From: Nyssa sinensis | Lineage: Eukaryota > Streptophyta > Magnoliopsida > Cornales > Nyssaceae | NCBI GenBank assembly: GCA_008638375.1 | Contig: CM018033.1 | Span: 15,742,517 to 15,806,516 of the forward strand | DNA length: 64,000 bases | Reading direction: 5' to 3' | Part shown: positions 11,196 to 21,793 of the stretch, in pieces | Numbering within the stretch: position 1 is the first letter of the stretch | Layout of the letters: each line of letters begins with the position of its first letter | Notes under the pieces: generated by a model | Databases searched by the model: none | What the model saw: the letters and a program-made list of their open reading frames with translations, nothing else | What the model was told of the DNA's origin: nothing | Made by a program: the position numbers and the translations under genes

Positions 11196-11912
11196 GTTTT
11201 CCTGGAATACAAGTAGCAGGATGCAAAGTGATTTTTCTGACATCTTGCCAAATTTTCTTAAGAATAAGTTCACGAGTGTCTCATCATCTGTCCCAGTCAA
11301 TAATCCTGTTTGAAGGTCAAACCTCAGCAGCCGGTGCCGTGGACAAAAATATAGCCAGAAAGCTGAGGGAGTGATAAGAGGAAGTTCAAAACTTGGGGAA
11401 TGAAGAATATCAGGAGTGCTTCACTAAAGTGACCTAGAATTCCGACTATAGCCACAGTCATTTCAGCAAAGTATGTGTAGGTGTCACTAATAAAAACTGA
11501 AGACGGATACTAGTTGCAAGAAAGTAAAGCCAAGGAAGTGGCCAGTAATGGTTGAACAAGGTAAATAGAGAATGCGTGGGCCTGTTTATACTCAAGGTCG
11601 GTAGATGCTCCAATTTGCATGACATTATGTATCAGAATAGCAGATGCAATCACCATTGTCTGCCCAACTTCAAGGCCATTTATACCAGCATGAATATTGA
11701 TGGAGTTTGTGCAAAATACTGCCAAAAGACCCATATATAGTTTATATATACATCCTAGATCCAAAACCTCTAACCCAACATATGGAATGAGAGGTTTTGG
11801 TATAATAATAGTTGTATGCCCAGCATATGCCATCAACAAGGGAAGGGAAGCAATTGTTGGAAACAACAATTTCACTCTCCAAGGGACATCAAGGACATCA
11901 TCTACAAATCCG
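11196..11912 (-). pseudogene. ALG7 (UDP-GlcNAc:dolichol-P GlcNAc-1-P transferase) fragment, intronless
   Basis: The - frame reads GFVDDVLDVPWRVKLLFPT, LPLLMAYAGHTTIIIPKP, IYKLYMGLLAVFCTNSINIH, AHAFSIYLVQP. It continues in other frames as [20 protein letters not shown] and [16 protein letters not shown], and finally SEKSLCI. This is the C-terminal two thirds of ALG7/GPT, the ER-membrane enzyme that starts dolichol-linked oligosaccharide synthesis for N-glycosylation. About 240 codons run without an intron, with stops and frameshifts after 11510. In the family, DDxxD and NxxNxxDG-type loops are catalytic; here GLNGLE has become GINGLE. The piece joins RST1 sequence directly at about 11912. Confidence 0.85.
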
Positions 11913-12800
11913 TACTCGCTCATGCGGAGCGAAACCAATTTTGGTTTTGTATCTTTGTGAAACATTGGCAGAATGGTTTAAACTATGAACAATATCATCA
12001 CAGGATGCGAAGCAAGTGATGGGAGCATTCCCAAAAGTTTTAGAAACATCTCATGGAAGTTAATATCTTTATTTTTGCTGAAGAATGTCATTGTAGAATA
12101 GAATGACTAGCAGTAATAGAACACCAAGTTTAGGATCCAAAATGACGCAAACAACCAAGAAATCTACAACAAAGCTCCCCAATGTATAATGCATGATCAA
12201 AACACTAGCAATTGCATTGAGTAACAAGGGCATCTTAGTTAGAAAGATCTCATGTGAATAAGAAATAGATAAGGAGGACTTTTGTCTTTCAATAATCCAT
12301 AGAGAGTTTTCCCTCAGTATGGAAGTCCATGTTTTTAGTACATTCTGCACTTCCTTGACATCAGTTTCACCAATAGAAACAAAATTTAGATAAAGAAAAC
12401 CATACAATGATGATTGATCAAGAAACCAAAAATATTGCCAAAGCCTACAAATTATGTGTTTAGGTTTGCTTATAGATGGAAATCCCCCTTGCGCAGCCAG
12501 CTCTTTCTTTAGTGAAATCTTCATTAATAGTTTTTCCAAAATGGAAAGCAAATCAGTTGTTGCTTGTTTAATGGTCTTAGAAGAAGATGCCACGAGGTTG
12601 ATGACAAGAAAATCAATAAAAACTCTTCATTCAAATGACATGCAGCTTTACCAACATAATATCCATTTTCACTTTTCCATTTCAAAAGGGAAATGAGCAA
12701 TTTCAATATAGGTAGTTGTTCGTGTTCTAGCTGTGATTGAGTAAGGGTAAAAAATAAGGATAATATTGTTGATGACCCTCTAGATGTGAAGTTGATGAAC
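11913..12800 (-). pseudogene. RST1 (RESURRECTION1) gene fragment
   Basis: Successive - frames read SQLEHEQLPILKLLISLLKW, KSENGYYVGKAACHLNEE, SSSKTIKQATTDLLSILEKL, GGFPSISKPKHIICRLWQYF, TWTSILRENSLWIIERQKSS, MPLLLNAIASVLIMHY, LDPKLGVLLLLVILFYND, NFHEMFLKLLGMLPSLASHP. These are characteristic stretches of RST1, a large plant helical-repeat protein linked to cuticular wax and exosome-associated RNA decay. Frameshifts at about 12600 and 12065 and a stop near 11965 break it. Some 280 of roughly 1,800 residues are represented, so it is a fragment. Confidence 0.82.
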
Positions 12801-13080
12801 CAAAGTGGATCCCGATACCAGAAATACTATTATCAATATCACCATTGGAGCACTGCATAAGTTATTACAAGCCTTGGACACCAGTTTGTAGTGCCAGCAT
12901 TGGGCTAAGAGGGAGAAAACATAGATAGCCCAAATACTTTTTGCTTTATTTGAAATGATCTTGTTGAATAATTCTAATAAATTTAGGATGTAACTCATCA
13001 CTGTCTTTTTGCTTCCATATTTCACCATTGGCATGAATAAGCTAGGAGATTTGAGGAGAAAGTGATGAGTACTTTACAGT
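12801..13080 (-). pseudogene. Possible continuation of the RST1 fragment
   Basis: A - frame (12780-13034) is open with a Leu/Ile-rich, helix-like composition (NLLELFNKIISNKAKS). It leads into the recognisable RST1 sequence through FTSRGSSTILSLFFTLTQSQ. By position it should be RST1, but I do not recognise the residues with confidence. Confidence 0.4.
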
Positions 13081-13206
13081 AGGAGGTGGATCTGGTTCTC
13101 TAGTACTATACAAAATCATAGTACCTGAAAGAACGGTTATAAATCCACAAAGCACAAAAACTATATTGCCCGCACTCTAACCAGACCAATCCTTGATGTC
13201 AAAACG
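13081..13206 (-). pseudogene. NIPA-type magnesium transporter fragment
   Basis: The - frame reads DIKDWSG, stop, SAGNIVFVLCGFITVLSGTM, then LYSTREPDPP. Plant NIPA (DUF803) membrane proteins end with a similar stretch: (F/Y)KDWSGQSASSIASELCGFITVLSGT..LHSTREPDP. The TAG/TAA replaces the Gln after WSG. Only the last transmembrane segment is present. Confidence 0.68.
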
Positions 13207-13361
13207 AAGCTGATCTTTGGAATGCCCACTATTTGGGAAGCGGCAAGCAAGTCCGGGTCTAAGGCTTGACCTCGGCCCCTGAAGTTACCGCCTCCGCCTT
13301 AAGATTTCTTATTGTTCTTGATCAGATCATCAAGCATCATGTCTAAAACAGCGCTAAACAT
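13207..13361 (-). pseudogene. THO4/ALY mRNA-export factor N-terminal fragment
   Basis: The - frame from the ATG at 13361 reads MFSAVLDMMLDDLIKNNKKS, a TAA, then GGGGNFRGRG. A shifted frame gives RPGLACRFPN. Plant ALY/THO4 proteins start M..ALDMSLDD(I/L)IK.NKKSG..NFRGRGR...GP.RRFPNR. The stop and the frameshift inactivate it, and no RRM domain follows. It abuts the NIPA piece directly. Confidence 0.75.
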
Positions 13362-13403
13362 TTTGAGAAAAAATCTAAGAAAGAGAAGATCAACAGGAAA
13401 TAG

Positions 13404-16400
13404 AAATCCCCGACCCGAATTAGGGACTATTAAGCCGTTACGTTAACGAGGTCGATTTCAACCCCGGCGCGCGGACTTTTAAGTAATAGTCCTGAAAACT
13501 CAGGACGACTGTACATCACTTTCGTTGTAATCACCAATTTATCGGTTCCGTGATAAGTATATTGTCACGTCAACTGCCGGCCATCGATACGAGTACAAGA
13601 TTTGGGCACACATTTCGAAGTTACGAAAGATCAGTGTAAAGATGATAAATTTCAGAAAATAATTAATTTTTAAAAGTAATTAATTATTTTAATATAAGAA
13701 ATAAGTTGTAATATATATATATATATATGTATATACTATATAAATAATTATAACTTCAAATATATATATATATATGTGCAAATATATACACATGTGTGCA
13801 TAAATATATATGTATGCATGTGTGTGTATTAAATGAAGGCATGCAACTAACCAATGGGTAATTGAGGTGTGTGTGTGTCGGCTGAAAGGAGTGTGTGAGT
13901 GTAAATATAAAAACATATACATATATATATATGTATGTATATATAAATATAGCCATATATAGGCAAAGACAAAACACACACACCCGACCATCATAGCCTG
14001 CCCCAAACAGTAGGAGGACACCCCTTTTTGGATACTGCAACAAGCAAGAGGGAAACCAGTTGGTGGGGCAATCAGAAATTGAATTAATTAAATCTATACT
14101 TATATACACATACATACACAATGCATACACACGACTCACACTCATTCTGTCACTAAGAGAGAAAGAGAGGAGTTCTGGGAAGAAGAAGAGAGGAGATTTA
14201 GAAGGAGAAGGGGAGTGAAAAGGTGCCATTTGAGGTAAACCCACTAAAACACTTAAATTTCTCTCTCTAGAATTTCTATACGTATGGACTGTTTTAAGCT
14301 TTGATTTAGTGTATATAATGTTTAAAGCATGTTTAAACAATGATAAGCATGAAAAATAGACTCAAAACACACCAAAACATCAAGCCGTACACAAAACAGC
14401 CATGGATGACCTTGCACATAGCAGGTCTGAACCGACTTCTCCCAAACCCAATTTGGCTTATCATGACTTCAAGTAGACCTTACAAGCATCCTAAAAACAC
14501 TTGCCCGAGATCAAAAATCACAAGAAATGACCCCTATAGCATGAGTTGCAGGTTTCGGTTTTGGAGACCAACCTATCAAACTCCCACCAAAATGAACCAA
14601 ATAGAATGGGAAATGAAACTATAAAGAAAATGATTCAAGACAGAACAAATCCCATTGGATTTAGCTCAGAAATGAGCTTAAACGATCGACTTACAGGTTT
14701 GGATTATAAACCCAAAAACCGAACACATGAACTCTTTTAAAAGCTTAAAATGAATGCAAAACTGATTCTTGATACCTCAGGAACAAATCGAAATGAAAAC
14801 AGTGAGGATCCATTGATCCAAACTGCACAAAATTGAAGCTTTTAAGCTTCGGGAATTAGGGTTACAGTGATGGTCGTGGGGAAGACGACCGAGTTGACTC
14901 ACTGTTTGAATCGAGTCGCCGAGTTAACTCGAGACACGTGTTAGGACAAGAGATGGCCACCGGATAAGTAGGGCGACGTCGTTTTGTTTTAAAACCCTGA
15001 ATTGCCTTGTTTGGTTACATGGTTGAGAGTTTTAAATCGTATCCCACATGCAGTTTAGATGACCTATCCACGGATAAGGCCTCTGCTCGCCGTTTGGTTG
15101 AGAAAACAGGGAAAAATTAAAGAAATGGGAAGGTTTGTTGCTACGGGGTTTCGAACCCCTGACCCAGGTGCCCCAATCCCCTCTCTTTCCACTCGGCCAC
15201 GCATGCGCCTGTGTCACATATGGGGCAATATTTATATACATAATATATATAAAATAAATTAGAAAATAAAAAGGTACATTTTGCACCTAACAGGAATCGA
15301 ACGTGGTATCTATTGGGATGGAGGTGACACGCTGGCCGGCATGCCACCCTATTCGACCTGTAACTTGTTGCACACTAAATATATATATGTCATACTTTAT
15401 AAATTTAATTTAATTAAATTTATTTAATTAAATTAAATGCTCCAAAATGGCCCGGTGTCCAAATGAGATGAGTTATATATGTATTTCTACTATCTCAGAC
15501 CTCCTAAGTCCATTGGTGAGGTCCACAACATGAGATGAGGTCCTGAAAAATTTAAAGACCCGTAAAAATGTCAAAATGACTAAAATACCCCTATCCCATG
15601 AATGAGTTAAACAAGGTCCAAATAAAATAAATAAATAGTAAATTTTGACTATTTGGAACATTCTGAATCTAATGGTGGGGTCCGTTTCACGAGACGGGAC
15701 TCCAAAAAATTTAGACACGTTAAGGTATAAATTACCAAATTGCCCCTAACATGTCCTAAGCCAAATTAAATTCTAAGAAAGCCTAAATTGACTTTCTTCG
15801 ACGTTCCGAACTCAATAGTAGAGTCCATTCCACCAAAAGAAGTGTCTAAAATAAAGAGACATAAAATTTGATGAATAGCATCAATTAGATGATTATAAAT
15901 TTAAAACATTTCTAAAGTACTAAACTAAGGCACGTACGTCGAAATGAAATACGGAAAGACACAGCACGTCGACATATGAAGTAATTAAAATTAATTTAAA
16001 GTTAATGGAGCTACCAGAAGAGTATAGTCAAAATGAAATAAATTTCTGACACATTAGATGGTGTGGTAGGCTAAGAATACGAGTTGAATTAAGTATATAC
16101 GAAATTATGGAATACTCGTAAATCGGTTAGGATTGAATACAATTTAAGCATAAGTTAAGAAGCATCGATAGGTGATACTGTAGTGAATGTGATGTTGATG
16201 AGACTGTTTATGAATTATTCTTAGGAATTATAGAGGAAGTGGGAAAGCGCATTTTTAGCACTAACCCTAAAGGACCGAGGTGAGTAACCCTGCCTTTGAA
16301 GTGGAGATTTAACTCCATGAATTTGAAGAAGTTTTGAGTTCAGTTTATTTGAAGCCTCGAATATCAAATTCAGTATCATATGATTCCTGTTTTAAAATGT

Positions 16401-17539
16401 TTTCTGCTTTCATAAACTGTATTGTGACATGCTGGTGATTGGTCTGAATCACGGTTTTCCTTTTTAATTATGTTTCAGCATGTCTAGGTTTAAAATGCTA
16501 AATTTTCATAAACGTTCTGAATTTGATTATTACAAGTATTTGAAGTTCTATTGTAGAAGTTATACATTTCATGTTTTAAATACTCATGAAAGTATCTATT
16601 GAAGAAACCATGTGATAAATGTTTTATAAGATAAACGGTACTAAGTACCACCCCCTATGATGGTTGAAATCCTCCGAGATTCAACAGTAAAACGCCCGGT
16701 AGCAGGATCTAATCCCCCAGGCAAATATGAGTGGCAGTATTGGCAGTAAAATGAGAGTCTGGTTCGAAACAGATTCCACCTAATTAAAGAGAAAAGATGA
16801 CAAATGTTTTTAGAAATGGAAGCAGGTTTTTACCCCCATTTTATTATACGTGTTTATATGTTTTTAAATTGCATATGCTCTATTTGAAGAAATGTGTATT
16901 TAGCTTGAATACTTTAAATGTTTCAAAGCTATTTGTTTTAAGAATGCATATACTCTGTGTTCTAAAATGCATGAGCAATTGGTAGTAAGTATTTTATAAA
17001 CTCTCATGTGCTAAACCACTACCAGTTGAAAACCCCATGACGAATGCAGGAATTACTCACAAGCTTAGATTAGCTTACCCGGATTTATATCCGCCCCCTT
17101 TCAGGTAAATGATGGCAGCTTGATCTTGATGGCAATGATGATAAGCCTATCTATTTTGGAAGAAGAGTTAGGCAACTAATCACAGGACTAGCAATTTTCT
17201 TGGGGATGTACTATGAAGTTGGCAATATTTTATATTTGGAAGTATTTCGCTATTGTGTATTAAGTCCCGTGGAACAGTTAAACATGTATTATTTATAAAG
17301 CCTTTAAGTTTTTAGTTATGCTCTGAATGTATGATCATGTGTACCATTGTGAATAGCGGCAATATCGGACGGATGTGCAAATTTTAAAATGAGAAAAAAA
17401 AAGAAAAAAGTTTTTCACTCTTTCGTAACTACATGAAGCACATCTATTCGATACCGCTGCAGATGCGAGCCTTGTCCCGAGGCCTTCGGGCGACGGTCGC
17501 GACTCCGGGTCCGCGCGAGGTGAATTTCGGGTCGTGACA
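13404..17539 (+). mobile_element. 4.1-kb solo-LTR-like element, GGGTCGTGACA family
   Basis: The right end is clear: TTTCGGGTCGTGACA at 17525-17539, followed by ATTAG. The left end is approximate: ATCCCCGACCCG near 13405-13418 aligns with the TACCCTGACCCG start of the 5890 element, and AATAG just before it could pair with ATTAG. Blocks at 14230-15000 and 15440-15850 match 6720-7500 and 7720-8160 of the 5890 element. AT/GT microsatellites lie at 13710-13960, and a tRNA-like segment near 15145-15215. No coding domain is seen. Confidence 0.65.
15143..15215 (-). other. tRNA-like segment inside the LTR-like element
   Basis: On the - strand TGGCCGAGTGG resembles an A box and GGTTCGAAACCCC a B box with a T-arm, in the spacing of a Ser/Leu-type tRNA. 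I cannot fold a convincing acceptor stem, and the segment is part of a repeat family. I read it as a tRNA-derived remnant, not a working tRNA gene. Confidence 0.45.
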
Positions 17540-18063
17540 ATTAGCATATGCACTCAAACCAAGTTTTATCTGTAGGAAAAGCTCTAAATCTTTGCCAATG
17601 AGAATGAGATCCAAGTGTTAGTCAAAACAAAAGACATGGACCCTACTGCCTGTTGGTTGGTAAAGGCCTCGGAAGGAGAACATATGGGCATAAGGTAGAG
17701 ACCGAACAAGATAAGGAGAAGAGGGGGCCGAAATCCCCAGGATTACACCTCGGAACCTATGGATTTTGACGGAAAGGGACTCGTGCTGCCTGGTGTGCTT
17801 CAACATCTTATCCAGTAGATGAAGCTCTTGATTTGCAAGTGGCAATGAAGAACTGGACTACCCCTCCAAGAGTTCTGTGGCCGATGGCGATCAGTACCAG
17901 ATCTGACGTTTTCTAGCAGCAACCAGAGCCTTCAAGGACTGCGTCTCCTGTACGGACTCCAACCCTCCTCTATTCCTCTCTTTTTCTTTTTCATCCTAAA
18001 GAGTGCTAGGTCAGAAAATAATGGGAGGGACGTTGATTGTCGTTCCTACAAACAGCGCCAAAC
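17540..18063 (+). other. Retrotransposon interior, 3' part
   Basis: Between the nested element and the 3' LTR. It shows no recognisable protein. A - strand frame (17618-17845) is open but matches nothing I know. The last bases, GGAGGGACG ... CAGCGCCAAAC directly before TGTTGTTG, look like the 3' end of a plant LTR-element interior. Confidence 0.55.
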
Positions 18064-18332
18064 TGTTGTTGTAAAAAATAGTCCATGCATGTAATTCGAC
18101 AAGAAAGACCTACAAAAAAGAAAAGAAGACTCTCCGACGATCAAGTCAGTAAAGAGAAAATAAAATATAACGTATATGTATAAAAAAGAATGAATGTGTC
18201 TTTGAGCATACCTGGCTCTTTTATTTACAAGGGTTTGAGAGTCCTTAATTTTGGCAGTTTCCCATATTGAATAGAATTCCTTACTTGCTTGACAAGGTTA
18301 AGGATTAGGGGTTAATCCTCCTAATTTGGATA
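18064..18332 (+). repeat. 3' LTR, first 269 bp
   Basis: Aligns with 4313-4580. It is interrupted after TTGGATA by the nested element at 18333. The remaining 113 bp are at 21060-21172. Confidence 0.9.
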
Positions 18333-21054
18333 TGACACGACCCAAAACCCATCCTATGGGGATCTCGTATCGCGGGGCCGGCCCAATTGCTATCCCTACT
18401 TTTTTCATGTTTTATATCCATGACAATAATAGAAAATGTAAACTTAACAGTAAAATAGCGGAAGTCTTAATACAAAATAGTATTTAACAACTGAAAATGT
18501 AAACCGACATAAAACTTAAATATAATGCCACTCTTAGGTGGTGAGTACATGGGAAGGACTCTATTCACTTCTATCATACTCCTCAAATGTCCCTCTATGC
18601 TCTTGGACTCCTACTATGGTTCTGCATCATTCTCACCTGAAAAATAAATAAGTGGTGTGAGTTAACAAAGCTCAGTAAGTAAAAGCCCATCTCCGACACG
18701 GGTTAGGGTTAACATAGAAAAATATGAACTTATAGGGTGAACATGATAGCCAATCATGAAAATAATTGTAATTAACGGTAAAGTGCCACAATGGCCAATG
18801 AACAGTAAGTCACAATAAGCAAGCATGAGTAATGGTATAGCATGAACATGGAAGAGCTTAATAATAACAGTCAATAGAAGAATACTGCCACAATAAACCG
18901 GTCACAATCAAGTCCAATAAATGAGGGAACTGTCAACATAGAATTATTCATAGGGAAATGACAACATTCTATGAATCCAATAAATGTAAACATATCAGTC
19001 AATCATAAGTGATGCATTTACACTGTTCAAGGTTTGGCAGACCCTCGGTCTTTTGGAGCCCGGCATACCCCCTTAACCTCAATGCATATAAAATGCCCTT
19101 ATAACTCAATGCGTAAAAATGCCATCATTGCCATATGTCCATTCACGGACTCGGCCCGTAGGTCTTGTCAATTCAAATAACATCTGATGGATATTATGAT
19201 TGAGCACAAATCCGACATTCATAATAAATCAAGATTCTTTTTTGATTCCATAAGAAGTGCATAGAAATGGAATATCATGCAATGGGCATATAACCATAGG
19301 CCTTTCAAGGCACAGTACAACATAGCAGCCATGATATAGCAGTCAATAAGGATCCACAAGATAGGACAATATCGATTGTGGAACAACAACAGTGGTTACG
19401 TACATGAGTACGAAATTTGGTAATAATAGAAAGAATGTGGCTTGGAATACCACATGCAAGAGATAGAGTTTACTTACCGTTAATCCGTATGATCTACTTT
19501 AGTACTCCGTAATTTTCTCATTTCCCTTTTACTTGCCTATACATCAATAAACATGTCACAGTTCTAATGTTATTTCTCAAATTGTATAATTCGTTACTCT
19601 AAGTATCTCTTTTACTAATTTAAACTCTACCATTGAATCCGGAATATCGAAGAAAGTCAGTTTAGGCTTTCACGGTCTTCAATTTGGACTTCTATACTAA
19701 AAAGGGCAAAACGGTCATTTTACATGTCTCTATTTCTTGGGACCTATTTTCACAAATTGGACTTCACCATTGAGTTTAGAAGGTTTGAAATAATAAAAAT
19801 TTACTATTTACTTAGTTCAACCGGAGCCCGTTTGACTCACATTTGACTTAGGGGCATTTTGGCATTTTTACGGGTATTTTAGTTTTTGGGACTCCGTTTC
19901 ATGTAACAGACCTCACCATTGGATCCATAAGGTTCAAAATATTAAATTTATACTATTTACTTGATTAATTTGGATATTGGAAATTAATTTAATAAATAAT
20001 TAAATTAATTTAGCATAATCATAATATATATATTATTTGGGTGAAGTAAGACCACATGTGCCTTAGTGGCACAGTGGTTCGTACTTCATGACTCATGCCT
20101 ATAGGTTCAGTGTTCAAGTCGCAGGGGCAACAGCCCCTGTGCTCCTTTTTTTTTTTCCTAATTCTCTTAACTAAACAGTGGCTAAGGAAGGATGGAATAA
20201 CCCTATTCCAAACAAGATTATCAATCCAATTTCTTATCTTAGTTGAAACACCCCAAATCTAATTTTTAAACGTTTAAAACTTAAACAGTAGCTCACTAGG
20301 CCGTGCGGTGGGTCAGGTTCCAACCCGACCCGACTCGTTGACGAACCCAACTGTTGACCCGTCCAAACAATGACCCATCACCACGACTTTTTGGCGGTCT
20401 CCGGTCACCCTCTCCGGCACTGGTGATCGGAAAACCGAACCAGGATTTTTTTTTCTTCATTTTTCTTGCGGTTTTTTGCTCCTTTTCATTTCTAATATAT
20501 TCTAACCTATTTTCAACGCATTCTAACACAATTTTAAGCATTTAAAACCAATCAAAACAACCCAAAAACTCTCCATTCAATTTTTCGATCATGCATGACA
20601 TCTACCCCATTTCTCAGCCGTTTCCTTCACGGTTTCTTCCTAAATTCCTATTTTTCTCCCTAGAACAACATTCTACTATCAAAAACAAGCTTTGGACAAT
20701 TCGAAATAAAAGCCAGAAAATTTACAAATAGGAAAAACACTATGAGTTACCTTCTGCGCCCCTCTCTCTTGCCTCTTCTTTCCTCTTTCCTCCTTCCTCT
20801 TCCTCTTCCTCTTCTCCTTCTCTCCTCCTGGTTCTCTTCTACACCCCACACCCTTCTCAATTTCCTTCTGTTTTTTTATTTCATTTCTTTTTTTTTTATT
20901 TCGATATTTGTTCATGGCTTGCTCGGGCATCGATTGTACATTCGAAACTATTGAGATTCCATAATCGTCCATTTCATTTAATGTCATAAAATAAAGTCAC
21001 ATCGGCTAGGGTTTACATGGTTTGCTCAGTTACAATTTGGGTCAGGGTATTACA
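18333..21054 (-). mobile_element. 2.7-kb solo-LTR-like element nested in the 3' LTR (inverted)
   Basis: On the - strand it starts TGTAATACCCTGACCC and ends TTTTGGGTCGTGTCA. It is flanked by a perfect 5-bp target-site duplication GGATA (18328-18332 and 21055-21059). The uninterrupted 5' LTR gives the empty site. It is a relative of 5890-9497 and 13404-17539. A tRNA-like stretch lies near 20060-20130, and a CT-rich stretch at 20760-20830. The open frames at 20296-20987 are low-complexity artefacts. Confidence 0.88.
20058..20135 (+). other. tRNA-like segment inside the nested element
   Basis: TAGTGGCACAGTGG resembles an A box and GTTCAAGTCGC a B box on the + strand, antisense to the host element. 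That is the same relative orientation as the tRNA-like segment at 15143-15215. It does not look like a functional tRNA. Confidence 0.35.
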
Positions 21055-21059
21055 GGATA

Positions 21060-21172
21060 GGATTTATTTCCTATCTAAAAGACTTGTCATTTAAAATATA
21101 TTCCTTATATGTAGCTAACATTGTGGGTACATGTGTCACGTTCATAGTGGTAAAATATTTTTTGGCATATCA
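21060..21172 (+). repeat. 3' LTR, last 113 bp
   Basis: Continues the 3' LTR after the GGATA duplication and ends GGCATATCA at 21172. Followed by TATATCAAG, where the interrupted LINE resumes. Confidence 0.9.
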
Positions 21173-21625
21173 TATATCAAGAATAGTATGGTCTAGTTGA
21201 TGGTCTTGGTTTGTTGGGAATCATTCTGAAGCTGTCTATATGTTGATTGGGTTTGGAATTATATCACTACAAGAATAGTTCTGCTGGGTCCAAGCTACTA
21301 TTGGTTTTACTGACCGGATTGGTGGTATCATTTTCGAGGATAACTGACCGGATTGGTGGTTTCATTTTCGAGGATTGTTTATCTTTAGGGATATATTCTG
21401 TTGGTATTGCAAATCATAATTGGTTATGGTTATGGGTGTTGTTACGGCTAGGGACCTTTTTTTTGGCATGGAGGTAATTAAAAGGTATCTTTTTTTTCTT
21501 TACTCTTCGATGAAGCTGTTAGCTTTGATGCTTTTACTTAGTTTTATTGATATCTTTTGAGTTGTATACCTTGCACCCTCACTTTACATCAATGAAAGTT
21601 TCTCTTTCTTTTGTTGATAAAAAAA
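21173..21625 (+). mobile_element. LINE copy B, 3' end after the LTR insertion
   Basis: Matches 2225-2690 of copy A (GTATGGTCTAGTTGATGG, then TTGGAATTATATCACTACAA, ending ATCAATGAAAG). It completes the LINE that starts at 3110. A short tandem duplication of about 40 bp (ACCGGATTGGTGGT) at about 21310-21375 is absent from copy A. Confidence 0.8.
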
Positions 21626-21628
21626 TAA

Positions 21629-21793
21629 TAATGTTAGACTTACTTAAAAATTCTATCAAAAGTATTTTTTTTATGAGTTGACAGTGTTGTATTAACTAGA
21701 TATCACATCATGATGTGATATCTGACTAATACAACACTACCAACTCATAAAGGTAAACACTTTTGATAAAATATGAAAGTAAGACTAACATTA
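21629..21793. mobile_element. 165-bp foldback MITE-like element
   Basis: Terminal inverted repeats TAATGTTAGACTTAC and GTAAGACTAACATTA enclose an almost fully palindromic sequence. It contains a perfect 26-bp palindrome at 21698-21723 (AGATATCACATCA and its complement) and the inverted boxes AGTGTTGTATTA/TAATACAACACT. It is absent from the matching place in the duplicated copy (near 2690), so it inserted after the duplication or was lost there. The superfamily is uncertain. Confidence 0.8.

Larger units (their letters stand above)
4313..21172 (+). mobile_element. 16.9-kb LTR retrotransposon with nested insertions and captured gene pieces
   Basis: Bounded by two related LTRs (4313-4694; 18064-18332 joined to 21060-21172). 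After the nested insertion is removed, both are exactly 382 bp, starting TGTTGTTG and ending CATATCA. Flanks are GATAT on the left and TATAT on the right, a likely 5-bp target-site duplication with one mismatch. The LINE sequence resumes in register on the other side. Just before the 3' LTR lies CAGCGCCAAAC, a common plant pre-LTR motif. No reverse transcriptase, integrase or protease is recognisable, so it was probably non-autonomous. The interior holds a coiled-coil gag-like remnant, an 86-bp tandem repeat, the captured-gene block and three solo-LTR-like insertions. Confidence 0.85.

Noticed and set aside
10055..13361. A living gene cluster encoding SCPL, UPL, PUB, ALG7, RST1, NIPA and THO4
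   Set aside because: Every piece is partial, most carry stops or frameshifts, and the block sits inside a retrotransposon.
10055..13361. Helitron or Pack-MULE as the capturing vehicle
   Set aside because: I found no terminal inverted repeats and no clear TC...CTRR ends with a 3' hairpin at the block borders. Not fully excluded.
13689..14340. 194-codon - strand frame rich in Tyr/Ile/His
   Set aside because: Arises from AT/GT microsatellites in the LTR-like element; homologous elements do not keep the frame.
15143..15215. Functional tRNA-Ser/Leu gene
   Set aside because: A and B boxes are present but no convincing acceptor stem pairs, and it belongs to a repeat family.
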